Below, in pieces: positions 14,328 through 20,962 of a stretch of 21,028 nucleotides of DNA. The DNA comes from a virus. The notes beneath the pieces were generated by a model. That model ran no database searches and was not told the origin of the DNA. It worked only from the letters and a program-made list of their open reading frames with translations. The translations under genes were made by a program, and so were the position numbers. Each line of letters opens with the position of its first letter. Within the stretch, counting starts at the first letter, position 1. The stretch is taken from positions 1-21,028 of IMG/VR virus record IMGVR_UViG_3300048582_000008; one strand, given 5' to 3'.

Positions 14328-15299
14328 TTACACGTTGGTCTTGGTGATGATACGAACCATGTTCTCGGGACGGTACAGCTTAACGCCATAACGAGCCGTG
14401 GTCACGTATTCGTCACGCTGCTTGTTCTTGTTGTACTCGAAGTCAACCTTCGGGGGCTGACGCCAAGCGCCGACAAACGGCATAACCGTAGAGGCGGCAG
14501 AGAAGAACAGGTTGACCTTACCGTTAACCGAAGAGAAGTCTTGGTTAGCAGGCGAGGCCGCAGCGTTGGTAAGAGCGTTGTCAGTCGCAGTCTTCAGGTA
14601 GTTCGACGTATACACGTCAAAGCCGTAGATGTTCTTGACAAACTTCATACCAGTTGCAATACCGTCAGCAACGATACCTTCCCAACGCGGGTTGTCCGAG
14701 ACCGACACAAGGTTGGTCAGGGTGTTGATCGTGTATTCAGCCGAAGGATCAACAATAGCGATAAGGTTAGTATCAGGGACGTTAAGACGCTTCAGTGCAT
14801 AGCGAGCACGAGCAAAGTCCGACACGGTAATAAACGTGCCAGTACCCGAGCCAGCCCAGCGGTGCTGGATGCCGTCAATGAGTTCCTGCGAGTTAGCTGC
14901 AACACCAGCTTCCGGGGTAGCAAGAGTCGTACGCTCAAAGTGCGCCATAATGGCACGCTCTTGTTCCGGCACGAAGCTGGAAATCAGTTGAGCAGAGTAG
15001 AAGGCGTCTTGCTTAGCCTTGTTGGTGATGTAGGTAGCACTCGACAGGTACTCCGTGATAGAGAACTGGAATTCACCAGTATCCATCGGACGGAACAGAA
15101 CGTCAGTGTCTTCTTCGTAGTTGTCAACTTGAAGTTGGCCGATAGACGGGATCGTAAACGTATCACCATCCGGGAAGCCATCAAGCATCCTGACATATTT
15201 TTGAGCCATCATCTCATCGCGAAGGATTTCTTTGAGTTCCGAAGACCAAAGTTCCGAGCGAGTGAGTTGGCTCATATTTGCAGTAGTCATACCACTCAT
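14328..15299 (-). CDS. Major capsid protein, HK97-fold
   Basis: The 323-residue protein is close in size to T7 gp10A (345 aa). The N-arm is helical and polar (SQLTRSELWSSELKEILRDEMMAQKYV). FTIPSIGQLQVDNYEEDTD (about residues 48-66) resembles the N-arm/E-loop strands of T7-type capsids. ERAIMAHFERTTLA begins the spine-like helix region. The C-terminus (TTARYGVKLYRPENMVRIITK) is the typical end of T7-like capsid proteins, YG followed by RPE. AGGAG sits eight bases before the ATG. It follows the scaffold and precedes the decoration gene, as expected. Codon use is distinctly C-ending and CTAG-free compared with neighbours. No slippery sequence or gp10B-type extension is evident. Confidence is high. 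Confidence 0.92.
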   Translation of the reverse strand: MSGMTTANMSQLTRSELWSSELKEILRDEMMAQKYVRMLDGFPDGDTFTIPSIGQLQVDNYEEDTDVLFRPMDTGEFQFSITEYLSSATYITNKAKQDAFYSAQLISSFVPEQERAIMAHFERTTLATPEAGVAANSQELIDGIQHRWAGSGTGTFITVSDFARARYALKRLNVPDTNLIAIVDPSAEYTINTLTNLVSVSDNPRWEGIVADGIATGMKFVKNIYGFDVYTSNYLKTATDNALTNAAASPANQDFSSVNGKVNLFFSAASTVMPFVGAWRQPPKVDFEYNKNKQRDEYVTTARYGVKLYRPENMVRIITKTNV

Positions 15300-15314
15300 T
15301 TAAGCTTTCTCCTG

Positions 15315-16061
15315 TTATGAGTTTCCAAATCGGTCCCCTAGACGTAGTTTATCTTGAATCATTTGTTGTTGCGTCTTGGGGTCAAAGTAAAGTGTTTTAT
15401 TAGTTCTGCGGAGATTCTGGTAATAGTTCCAGTCTCGTTCCGCTGGATTCGAATACTGCGCTGAGGACGTATTGATCGTTCCTTGGACCGGAGGTCTAAA
15501 CTCGGGTTTAGGTTCTCCAATAAGCGTCATAAAGGCGGTGGGAGACTCAGCAGCTAGAGCGGAAAGTCTTTCCATGCTCATACCAAGTTCTTGTGCCTTC
15601 GCCTCAACTCGTGCCTTAGCCTCGGTACCATACTTCTGAGCAAGTTGTTCTTGCACAATCTTGGTGTTCTGGACGGAGGTATTCTGAGCTTCTCGTTGAG
15701 TCAGCGTTTGTTCGACTAGGCGTTTGATTACATCTTCACTAAGTTCCGGCTTGGTATCGCTCGGCTTAGGTTCACCAGTATTCGGTACAGAGTTTGCATT
15801 GGTGGTCTGCCGCCCGCTCTGCAATTCAGCTAAAAGCTTGGACGCATAGTCTTGCTTACCAACTTCGTCTCGCATTTCTTTGAGTTGTCTTTCAAGTTCA
15901 AGAATATACTTGTCAGATTCAAGTTTGGATTTAGCAAGGACTTGGGGGTCCTTAAAATTCTCACCTTTAGCTTCCACAATCTTTGCCAGCCAGTCTTCTT
16001 GGTTAGGAGTCTGTTGGTTCTGATTGCCGTCTTGACCCGTGGTTTGGTCTTGGAATAACAT
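15315..16061 (-). CDS. Capsid assembly scaffold protein
   Basis: The 248-residue protein has the composition of a scaffold: many Gln, Glu, Lys and Asn, no Cys, largely helical. WLAKIVEAKGENFKDPQVLAK (24-44) is followed by SKLESDKYILELERQLKEMRDEV (45-67), a coiled-coil segment typical of podovirus scaffolds. A second long helix spans about 107-160, and the C-terminus (QMIQDKLRLGDRFGNS) is a basic helix of the sort that binds capsid protein. It lies immediately upstream of the capsid gene. AAGGA is five bases before the ATG. It should form the transient internal core of the procapsid and leave before or during packaging. Confidence is high. Confidence 0.9.
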   Translation of the reverse strand: MLFQDQTTGQDGNQNQQTPNQEDWLAKIVEAKGENFKDPQVLAKSKLESDKYILELERQLKEMRDEVGKQDYASKLLAELQSGRQTTNANSVPNTGEPKPSDTKPELSEDVIKRLVEQTLTQREAQNTSVQNTKIVQEQLAQKYGTEAKARVEAKAQELGMSMERLSALAAESPTAFMTLIGEPKPEFRPPVQGTINTSSAQYSNPAERDWNYYQNLRRTNKTLYFDPKTQQQMIQDKLRLGDRFGNS

Positions 16062-16062
16062 T

Positions 16063-16281
16063 TTAGTCCTTCTCTACGGTTAAGAGTTTGATGACATCGC
16101 TGAGTACGGAATTATACTCGTTTACTGCGATTTGTTTGTACTCCCATCCGGGGGAGTAATCTCGGACAGCATCTTTCTTAAGGAAGTCTGTCTCTAAGAT
16201 TTCTTTCAGGGCTTCTAGGGCAGGCTTGAATCGTTTAACGTCTTCCCTAGAATGTCCAGCCTTAATCCAACGGCTATCCAT
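16063..16281 (-). CDS. Unknown small head-module protein (72 aa)
   Basis: The 72-residue protein is charged and helical (MDSRWIKAGHSREDVKRFK; ALEALKEILETDFLKKDAVRD; YNSVLSDVIKLLTVEKD) with no membrane segment, signal peptide or recognisable catalytic motif. The ATG overlaps the preceding stop as TAATGG, and its own stop lies one base before the scaffold ATG, so it is embedded in a coupled chain of portal, small proteins and scaffold. It may be a minor assembly factor. I do not recognise a family. Confidence 0.7.
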   Translation of the reverse strand: MDSRWIKAGHSREDVKRFKPALEALKEILETDFLKKDAVRDYSPGWEYKQIAVNEYNSVLSDVIKLLTVEKD

Positions 16282-16409
16282 TACTTAGCCTTCTTTTTCT
16301 CCAAAAGCTTTCTAGCTTTATCGGCACCACCAACCTTCTTAATGGCTTTAGCGCCTTTATCGTAGGTAATCTTGGTGCGTACTAAGTCTTTAATAGTATC
16401 TTTTCTCAT
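16281..16409 (-). CDS. Small basic protein between portal and head-module genes (42 aa)
   Basis: A 42-codon frame (MRKDTIKDLVRTKITYDKG, then AKAIKKVGGADKARKLLEKKKAK) fills the gap between the portal gene and the 72-aa gene. Its ATG overlaps the portal stop as ATGA, GGAG lies eight bases upstream, and its stop overlaps the next ATG as TAATGG. It is strongly basic (14 Lys/Arg) and helical, with no aromatic core apart from Tyr16. Exact tiling at both ends with a ribosome site makes it very likely real. The function is unknown; nucleic-acid or scaffold binding is plausible from charge alone. Confidence 0.75.
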   Translation of the reverse strand: MRKDTIKDLVRTKITYDKGAKAIKKVGGADKARKLLEKKKAK

Positions 16410-18148
16410 AATCCATTCTCCGCTGAGATTTGCATTTGTTGAAGCATATCCGCTTCGTTATCCTGCATAGCCATCTGAGTCTCGGCTTGTTCCTTGACTG
16501 CGATGTTTTCACCAAACAGTTCTGGCTCTTGAAGCTCTTCAGCAAGAATCTGAGCAAACTTCTTACCAGACAGGTGTGCACCGACAGAGGGATCAGCAGC
16601 TTTGATCTGCCAGAGGGTAGACAGACTCTGGACTCTACGAGCACGTTCAGCAAAGTGTCTGGCACCCATAGGGACAATCTTACCGTTACCAGAGATATCC
16701 TTCTTCTCGATCTGACGGAAGACAATAGCACCGGAGTTGGGGTCTATAATCTCGATACGGTCCACCATGTCAAGCATTCTGGTGGAAAGCTCAAGCATAG
16801 CGTTGAGTGCAGGCTCAAGGAAGACCTTCTCAAAGTGAGCAGCTTTGTGTTCAAAGATACGAGAAGCAGAGTTCTGGAGTTGTTCTACTTCAAATGCTGT
16901 CTTCTCACCCGGAGTACGGATACCCATAGCTTGTCTAGGGGCACCGGCCATTTCTTCCATCTTGTCTTCAAGTGCTCTGATCTGGAAGTCTGCTTGGAGG
17001 GCTGTGGCATCCGGCACAAGGTAAGCTACGTCTCCTTCTTCACCCATATAGATACGACTACCCGGAGCATAGTCAAAGTCCTCGACATCACCTCTGATCT
17101 TGGTGATTGGGTAGGCGATCTGGTCAAATACGTCTGCTTTAAGGTTCTCAAGGTGGTCAATACGGTATTGCATACCAACCAAGTTGTCCAGAGGACCCAT
17201 AGCGTAAAGGTTATCCGGTCTTTCTCTCCAGCCAGCATGGAAAATGGGGGATTTACCGCTCCAAGAGGGCTGTTCCTTGTTTTCAAGGACGTAAGCACGG
17301 TCAACTACGGAGATAATACGGTCTCTAAGTAGTTTTCCAGTGGTATAGTCGTAAATATCCCCATAGAAGGTAAGAATTTCGACATAATTACTGTTATAAT
17401 AGTTCCTAATATCAGTAAAGCCGTCAGCAGTGTAAGCATTTCCTTTAGAGACATCACCATCACTCGACTTAACAGCGTTACGGGAGTCAACCATACGAGT
17501 AAAGATAGCTTCATAAGCTGTATTCTTGCTATCTTCGATGTATTTCTTGACCTCACCAATGGTCATAATCGACTTAACGATCTTAGGAGTATGGGCAAAC
17601 GAGGCTGCGGTAGGGTTAAAGACAATATCGTAGGGGCTTATACGGACCAGTCTGGGGCCTACGTAGTCAATAACAGGCTCACCACTAGCCTTAGTACGGA
17701 AGGACTTCTCAAACTCTACGGTAGCAAAGCAGTTGCCATAGATGATATAGTCCTGTACAAGCTTAGAGGCCACAGTGGTGAAGTTAGACTGACGAAGTTT
17801 GTTATCCATATAGGCTTGGATAATGTCTCTCTTAAGCTTAGTACCAGATTCCTTATCTAGAGCCTCCCATTTCATCCACTTGTTCTGAGGGAACAGGGTA
17901 GCCATGTAGTTAGCATGGAGGTTATCACTGATCTGAGTCAGCTTAGGGGTGGTCGTGGTATTAGACCAAGGCAGAAGAGCATTGGCAGTTGTCTTGGTGG
18001 ACGTAGCGTAGAGGTAGTTGCGGAGTTCCTTCTTCTCCTCAATCCAAGAAGAGCGGTAAGAGTTCCACTCTATCCACTTGTTAGCAATCTCGCTAGCGAG
18101 TTGGTCAGGTCCAATGATGGAGTCTAGGTCTAATACAGTACCAGCCAT
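16406..18148 (-). CDS. Portal (head-tail connector) protein
   Basis: The 580-residue protein is in the range of T7-like portals (T7 gp8, 536 aa). The N-terminal part (about 24-100) holds a helix, NYLYATSTKT, and DNLHANYMATLFPQNKWMKWEA, a characteristic pattern of podovirus portals. Residues about 402-452 (RQAMGIRTPGEKTAFEVEQ, then SRIFEHKAAHFEKVFLEP and ALNAML) match the wing-to-stem helical segment conserved in the family. The C-terminus is Gln/Met/Glu-rich, like a barrel extension. It sits between terminase and scaffold genes. It should form the dodecameric ring through which DNA is packaged and ejected. The start overlaps the 62-aa gene's stop (TAATGG) with no strong ribosome site, suggesting coupling. 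Confidence is high. Confidence 0.92.
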   Translation of the reverse strand: MAGTVLDLDSIIGPDQLASEIANKWIEWNSYRSSWIEEKKELRNYLYATSTKTTANALLPWSNTTTTPKLTQISDNLHANYMATLFPQNKWMKWEALDKESGTKLKRDIIQAYMDNKLRQSNFTTVASKLVQDYIIYGNCFATVEFEKSFRTKASGEPVIDYVGPRLVRISPYDIVFNPTAASFAHTPKIVKSIMTIGEVKKYIEDSKNTAYEAIFTRMVDSRNAVKSSDGDVSKGNAYTADGFTDIRNYYNSNYVEILTFYGDIYDYTTGKLLRDRIISVVDRAYVLENKEQPSWSGKSPIFHAGWRERPDNLYAMGPLDNLVGMQYRIDHLENLKADVFDQIAYPITKIRGDVEDFDYAPGSRIYMGEEGDVAYLVPDATALQADFQIRALEDKMEEMAGAPRQAMGIRTPGEKTAFEVEQLQNSASRIFEHKAAHFEKVFLEPALNAMLELSTRMLDMVDRIEIIDPNSGAIVFRQIEKKDISGNGKIVPMGARHFAERARRVQSLSTLWQIKAADPSVGAHLSGKKFAQILAEELQEPELFGENIAVKEQAETQMAMQDNEADMLQQMQISAENGL

Positions 18149-18336
18149 TAAATCTTTGCTGCCCCAGAATAGCCCATAGAGGTCTTAGTCTTAGGCTTAT
18201 TCTTTCTGAGTTGAAGTTTATTTAATTCTTCCTGAGTATAGACAGGAGTCTTAGTCTTGGCTTTAGGAGGAATCACCTTACCCACAGCACTGTTGCCTCT
18301 GTGGACTTTAGGTTTTGGTTTAGAATTAAGCGGCAT
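18148..18336 (-). CDS. Lys/Pro-rich small protein between terminase and portal (62 aa)
   Basis: The better start is the ATG at 18336, with AGAGG upstream and an 11-base overlap with the terminase end; the open frame further upstream runs antisense to nothing useful and lies wholly within the terminase gene. The 62-residue product is very basic and low-complexity (MPLNSKPKPKVHRG; PPKAKTKTPVYTQEELNKLQLRKNKPKTKT), probably disordered apart from one short helix (EELNKLQLRK). It shares KPKPKV with the 105-aa protein on the other side of the terminase gene. A packaging or DNA-binding accessory is possible. I do not recognise a family. Confidence 0.7.
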   Translation of the reverse strand: MPLNSKPKPKVHRGNSAVGKVIPPKAKTKTPVYTQEELNKLQLRKNKPKTKTSMGYSGAAKI

Positions 18337-19867
18337 TGGCCCCTCTGAATTTGAATGCACTCCAGTCAATGTTGGAGCTACGTTGTGAGTTAGACGAACC
18401 AGCAGGCTTGATAGCGATATCAATAGCGTTGCTGAGAGCATCAATTACGTCATCGTGGGAAGGGTTACGAGTAGCAAGCTCTTCCTCTAGGGTCTGACAC
18501 TCACCACCCTTGTAGTGCCAGATAAGCTTATTGTCATAGCGAGGCTCAAGGATAGCCATCATACGTTCTTGCTTGGACTTGTTCTGTGGGCGGTGCTCAT
18601 CAATGGAGATAGACAAACCATTCTCTCTAATCAAGTCCTTTAGTTGTCTGACAATGACGGCCTGAGCGACTGTAACCTCTGCTCTAAGCTTTCTAAATCC
18701 CCACTTATTCGATAGTTGAAGGATATGCTCAAAATATTCACTAATACGGTCAGTACGAAACCGATCAATATCCAAGACGTAGACTTGCCCTTCACTGTCC
18801 ATACCTACAACTACAATGGCGGTAAAGTCAGCCTTCTTGCTTAAGCTGAATGCAAAGTCTACTGCGGCGACTACGTTTAACCTTTTACCACGGAACTTCC
18901 AATGGCCACCTTCTTGGCTCAGGAACTTTCTTTCATAGTACTGGAACTTGTCTTTAGTAACTGGAACGTTATCAGGGTCACTGGGGTCATTGTAATACTG
19001 TGCCCTGAACTGACCTTTATCGAGATACTGTCCACGCTTCTTGGCTAGAATCTTCTGATCGAAGCCAAACCATTTACCATCTTTACGAAGTTGTCTAGGC
19101 CAGAGGAACTCTCCAGTACCGTCTCCACGGTTCTCCACAGCCTTCTCGTAGACTTCGTAGATACCCTCACTACCCTCAATATCTCCATCATCATTGAAGG
19201 TATCCTGAGTCATAGACATAAGCTCTGAATACAGGTCGGAGGGGTGATATCTAGTACCTACAACCCACTCTCTAGCATTAGCACCTTCGATACTAGCCAG
19301 AAGGGAGTATTGGCTCTTAACCTTTTCTCTACCTTCCTTGGAGTAGGCATTCTCATAGACCACTACGTCATCCATAACGACAATGTCGCAGTGCATACCA
19401 GTGATACCAGTAGTAAGACCAGCAGTGAAGATAGAAGGGTCTCTGACCTTCTCAGACTCTCTAAGGGGGTGGTCTAACATAATCTCAGACACAGACCACT
19501 TCTTACGTTTACCTTCTTCAGGATGGACGTGGAGGGGCCAATAGCGTCTATAGATTTCACTAGTGAAGATAGACTTCATGAAGCTAAGTTGCTTCTCTGC
19601 AAGGTTAGCAGTAGCAGAGATATACAAGACTCTAAGGGTGGGGTCTTTAGTTAGTTCCCAGACAACCCTATAGGCGACTAGACGAGACTTCTGGTGGTCT
19701 CTAGGGAAGAGTAGCAGTTGGTGGCTCTTGGCCTCAGGACGGTACCACCAGCGGATAACATCCTCATGGCAGGCACCAAGGACTTGTTCAGGAGCAATAA
19801 GTTTAATGAAGTAGAGAAAGTCAGCTTCCGCAGCTTCTCTAATCTCCTGAACTAAGGTTTTAGACAC
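18326..19867 (-). CDS. terL: Terminase large subunit (packaging ATPase and nuclease)
   Basis: With a GTG start at 19867 the protein has 513 residues. AGGA lies six bases upstream (19874-19877) and the start overlaps the previous stop by eight bases; the TTG at 19882 that opens the frame has no ribosome site. ATPase features: LLLFPRDHQKSR (51-62), a variant Walker A with Lys60-Ser61 but Gln in place of the last Gly; YISATANLAEKQ (82-93); and Walker B IVVMDD (162-167). The nuclease domain has VDFAFSLSKKADFTAIVV with Asp337 and HDDVIDA (471-477) with Asp472, Asp473 and Asp476, the RNase H-like metal ligands. It drives DNA into procapsids and cuts concatemers. In T7 this gene is near the end of the late region; here it is near the start. 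Confidence 0.93.
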   Translation of the reverse strand: MSKTLVQEIREAAEADFLYFIKLIAPEQVLGACHEDVIRWWYRPEAKSHQLLLFPRDHQKSRLVAYRVVWELTKDPTLRVLYISATANLAEKQLSFMKSIFTSEIYRRYWPLHVHPEEGKRKKWSVSEIMLDHPLRESEKVRDPSIFTAGLTTGITGMHCDIVVMDDVVVYENAYSKEGREKVKSQYSLLASIEGANAREWVVGTRYHPSDLYSELMSMTQDTFNDDGDIEGSEGIYEVYEKAVENRGDGTGEFLWPRQLRKDGKWFGFDQKILAKKRGQYLDKGQFRAQYYNDPSDPDNVPVTKDKFQYYERKFLSQEGGHWKFRGKRLNVVAAVDFAFSLSKKADFTAIVVVGMDSEGQVYVLDIDRFRTDRISEYFEHILQLSNKWGFRKLRAEVTVAQAVIVRQLKDLIRENGLSISIDEHRPQNKSKQERMMAILEPRYDNKLIWHYKGGECQTLEEELATRNPSHDDVIDALSNAIDIAIKPAGSSNSQRSSNIDWSAFKFRGANAA

Positions 19868-20177
19868 CTGTAATCCTAGCAATCTTGCGTTTACGAGACT
19901 CTACTTTATTCTTACGTTCTTTCATGAACTTCTCGGAATCAGAGTCTGAGACGCCTCTACGACGAGTCTCTGCTGTAATAGAAGCCTCTTGTTTTGCCGT
20001 ATTCTTAATTCCATTATTATTGTAGAGTGGAATAGTGGCCTTATCTTTATCTCTAGTGCCAGCTTTAAACTGCTCATTAGCAGTTTTACCAAGCTCTTTG
20101 GCAGAAGTCTTCTTTACTTTAGGCTTAGGCTTGCCCTGAGCAGGAAGTCTGAACTTCTTAGTGGTTTCCTTGGCCAT
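19860..20177 (-). CDS. Basic protein between the terminase genes (105 aa)
   Basis: The 105-residue protein is rich in Lys and Arg throughout and has almost no hydrophobic residues. The N-terminal part (FRLPAQGKPKPKVKKTSAKEL) looks disordered, and the C-terminal part (EKFMKERKNKVESRKRKIARI) is a basic helix. KPKPKV recurs in the 62-aa protein after the large terminase. The ATG overlaps the small-terminase stop as TAATGG, with AAGGA eleven bases upstream, and its own stop overlaps the GTG of the large terminase. Position suggests a DNA-packaging accessory or DNA-binding protein. I recognise no family. Confidence 0.7.
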   Translation of the reverse strand: MAKETTKKFRLPAQGKPKPKVKKTSAKELGKTANEQFKAGTRDKDKATIPLYNNNGIKNTAKQEASITAETRRRGVSDSDSEKFMKERKNKVESRKRKIARITGV

Positions 20178-20686
20178 TATTGAATCAATCCTTGCTCTTT
20201 AAGTCTACGTAGGTCTGATTGTACCGAGGAATCCTTAAGGGCAGCTTCAGCACTATCCGAGATTTGCTTCTTGATCTTCTTACGCTCAGTGGCGTTACCC
20301 ACCTTCCAAGGCTCTTCGATAAGGTATTTAGCAGCAGTGAAGGAGCTTCTACCTTTGTCTTCTACTTCAGCAATAATAGCCTTGAAGGCTTTCTGCTTAC
20401 GCTTGGTGGCTGCAAGGTGTCTCCACTCGGTGATATCCTTCTCGAACCAATTAGCTTCGGAGAGATTCTGCCAGAAGAAGAGGTCTCCGAATACTTCTTC
20501 AGCAAAGGTAACCTCTGAGGGATCATCGACACAATGGGCCATATAGAGCTTAAACAGACAAATCTTACCTTCCTTACCATTCTTGTCTAAGGTAAGTAGA
20601 CCCTCAGGATTCCATTCACAGAAGATGTTCCTGATGAGCATGTTGTTAGATTTGTTGTAAAGATCGTCTTTAGTAAAGATTGGCAT
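20177..20686 (-). CDS. Putative terminase small subunit (169 aa)
   Basis: The start at 20686 gives 169 residues and has AGGA six bases upstream (20693-20696). The frame stays open to a TTG at 20794, but that extension would translate through two promoter sequences and has no ribosome site. The protein has an acidic, aromatic N-terminal half (CLFKLYMAHCVDDPSEVTFAEEVFGDLFFWQNL is part of it, split here only for description) and a basic helical C-terminal half (WRHLAATKRKQKAFKAIIAEV; ATERKKIKKQISDSAEAAL). It is the first gene of the late operon, close to the large terminase, which is where small terminase subunits usually lie. I do not see a textbook helix-turn-helix, so the DNA-recognition role is inferred from context. 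Confidence 0.55.
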   Translation of the reverse strand: MPIFTKDDLYNKSNNMLIRNIFCEWNPEGLLTLDKNGKEGKICLFKLYMAHCVDDPSEVTFAEEVFGDLFFWQNLSEANWFEKDITEWRHLAATKRKQKAFKAIIAEVEDKGRSSFTAAKYLIEEPWKVGNATERKKIKKQISDSAEAALKDSSVQSDLRRLKEQGLIQ

Positions 20687-20716
20687 TGAAGTTCCTAAGT
20701 TGCCCTTACCCATATT

Positions 20717-20745
20717 ATTGTACAGTATTTTAGATGATTTGTCAA
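20717..20745 (-). promoter_or_regulatory. Sigma70-like promoter for the late operon (proximal)
   Basis: On the minus strand there is a perfect -35 box TTGACA (20740-20745), a 17-base spacer and a -10 box TACAAT (20717-20722). Transcription should start near 20710, giving a leader of about 24 bases before the small-terminase ATG. The spacing and near-consensus boxes make it the best promoter in the window. It implies that host RNA polymerase can transcribe the late genes. Confidence 0.75.
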
Positions 20746-20765
20746 GAGAAATCGACATAAAATAT

Positions 20766-20794
20766 TTTATAGTGTACCTCTTGAAATTAGACAA
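20766..20794 (-). promoter_or_regulatory. Second, weaker sigma70-like promoter (distal)
   Basis: Also on the minus strand: TTGTCT (20789-20794; four of six consensus bases), a 17-base spacer and TATAAA (20766-20771; five of six). It lies about 49 bases upstream of the proximal promoter, in tandem. The match is weaker and the surroundings are AT-rich, so chance is possible. Confidence 0.45.
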
Positions 20795-20844
20795 AAGAAT
20801 ACTATATATACTATAAGGTATACTTTAAGGTAGCTATAGACATA

Positions 20845-20868
20845 GTTATATAACTTAAGATATATAAC
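20845..20868. repeat. 24-bp near-perfect palindrome
   Basis: Arms GTTATATA and TATATAAC are exactly complementary and flank ACTTAAGA, whose CTTAAG core is itself palindromic; only one base pair in the 24 mismatches. It lies about 50 bases upstream of the distal promoter's -35 box, a possible site for a dimeric regulator. Confidence 0.7.
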
Positions 20869-20877
20869 CTAAGTATA

Positions 20878-20953
20878 CTTAATGTACACCACAGTGATAG
20901 CTACGTAGTACTACGTAGTACTCTAAGGTATAGCACTGTGTATATACATTAAG
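20878..20953. repeat. Imperfect inverted repeat (about 23-bp arms) around a palindromic core
   Basis: The left arm (20878-20900, CTTAATGTACACCACAGTG...) matches the reverse complement of the right arm (20930-20953, CTTAATGTATATACACAGTG...). The shared blocks are CTTAATGTA and CACAGTG, with a one-base indel and two or three mismatches. The intervening 29 bases include an 18-bp perfect palindrome. The right arm is part of a direct repeat that recurs immediately downstream. Confidence 0.75.
20901..20918. repeat. 18-bp perfect palindrome built from two CTACGTAGTA units
   Basis: CTACGTAGTACTACGTAG reads the same on both strands. It is made by two tandem 10-base units (20901-20910 and 20911-20920), each with a TACGTA core, so there are two overlapping symmetry centres about ten bases, one helical turn, apart. 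This is a strong candidate for cooperative protein binding. Confidence 0.85.
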
Positions 20954-20957
20954 GGGC
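20927..20957. repeat. Direct repeat copy 1
   Basis: GGTATAGC, A, CTGTGTATA, TACATTA and AGGGGC form the copy. It matches the copy at 20963-20991 at nearly every position apart from a two-base TA indel and a few substitutions. A further, inverted relative lies at 20878-20900. Confidence 0.8.
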
Positions 20958-20962
20958 TTTGG

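Noticed and set aside
14289-14330. TATAAT before the decoration gene as a possible -10 promoter box
   Set aside because: No -35-like hexamer occurs 16-18 bases upstream; the motif is part of the ribosome-binding leader, and the same leader precedes the endolysin gene.
13941-15320. A 459-codon open frame on the plus strand across the capsid block
   Set aside because: It is exactly antisense to the well-supported capsid and decoration genes. Its length follows from their lack of codons whose complements are stops. It has no recognisable domain and a low-complexity Ser/Arg/Val composition.
16430-17332. A 300-codon plus-strand open frame opposite the portal gene
   Set aside because: It is antisense to the portal gene, with no domain and no ribosome-site or operon context; all supported genes are on the minus strand.
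18337-18444. Upstream extension of the Lys/Pro-rich 62-aa gene
   Set aside because: It lies fully within the terminase nuclease-domain coding region, and the ATG at 18336 has its own ribosome site.
20687-20794. N-terminal 36-residue extension of the putative small terminase (TTG at 20794)
   Set aside because: There is no ribosome site, it contains both promoter sequences, and the ATG at 20686 has a well-spaced AGGA.
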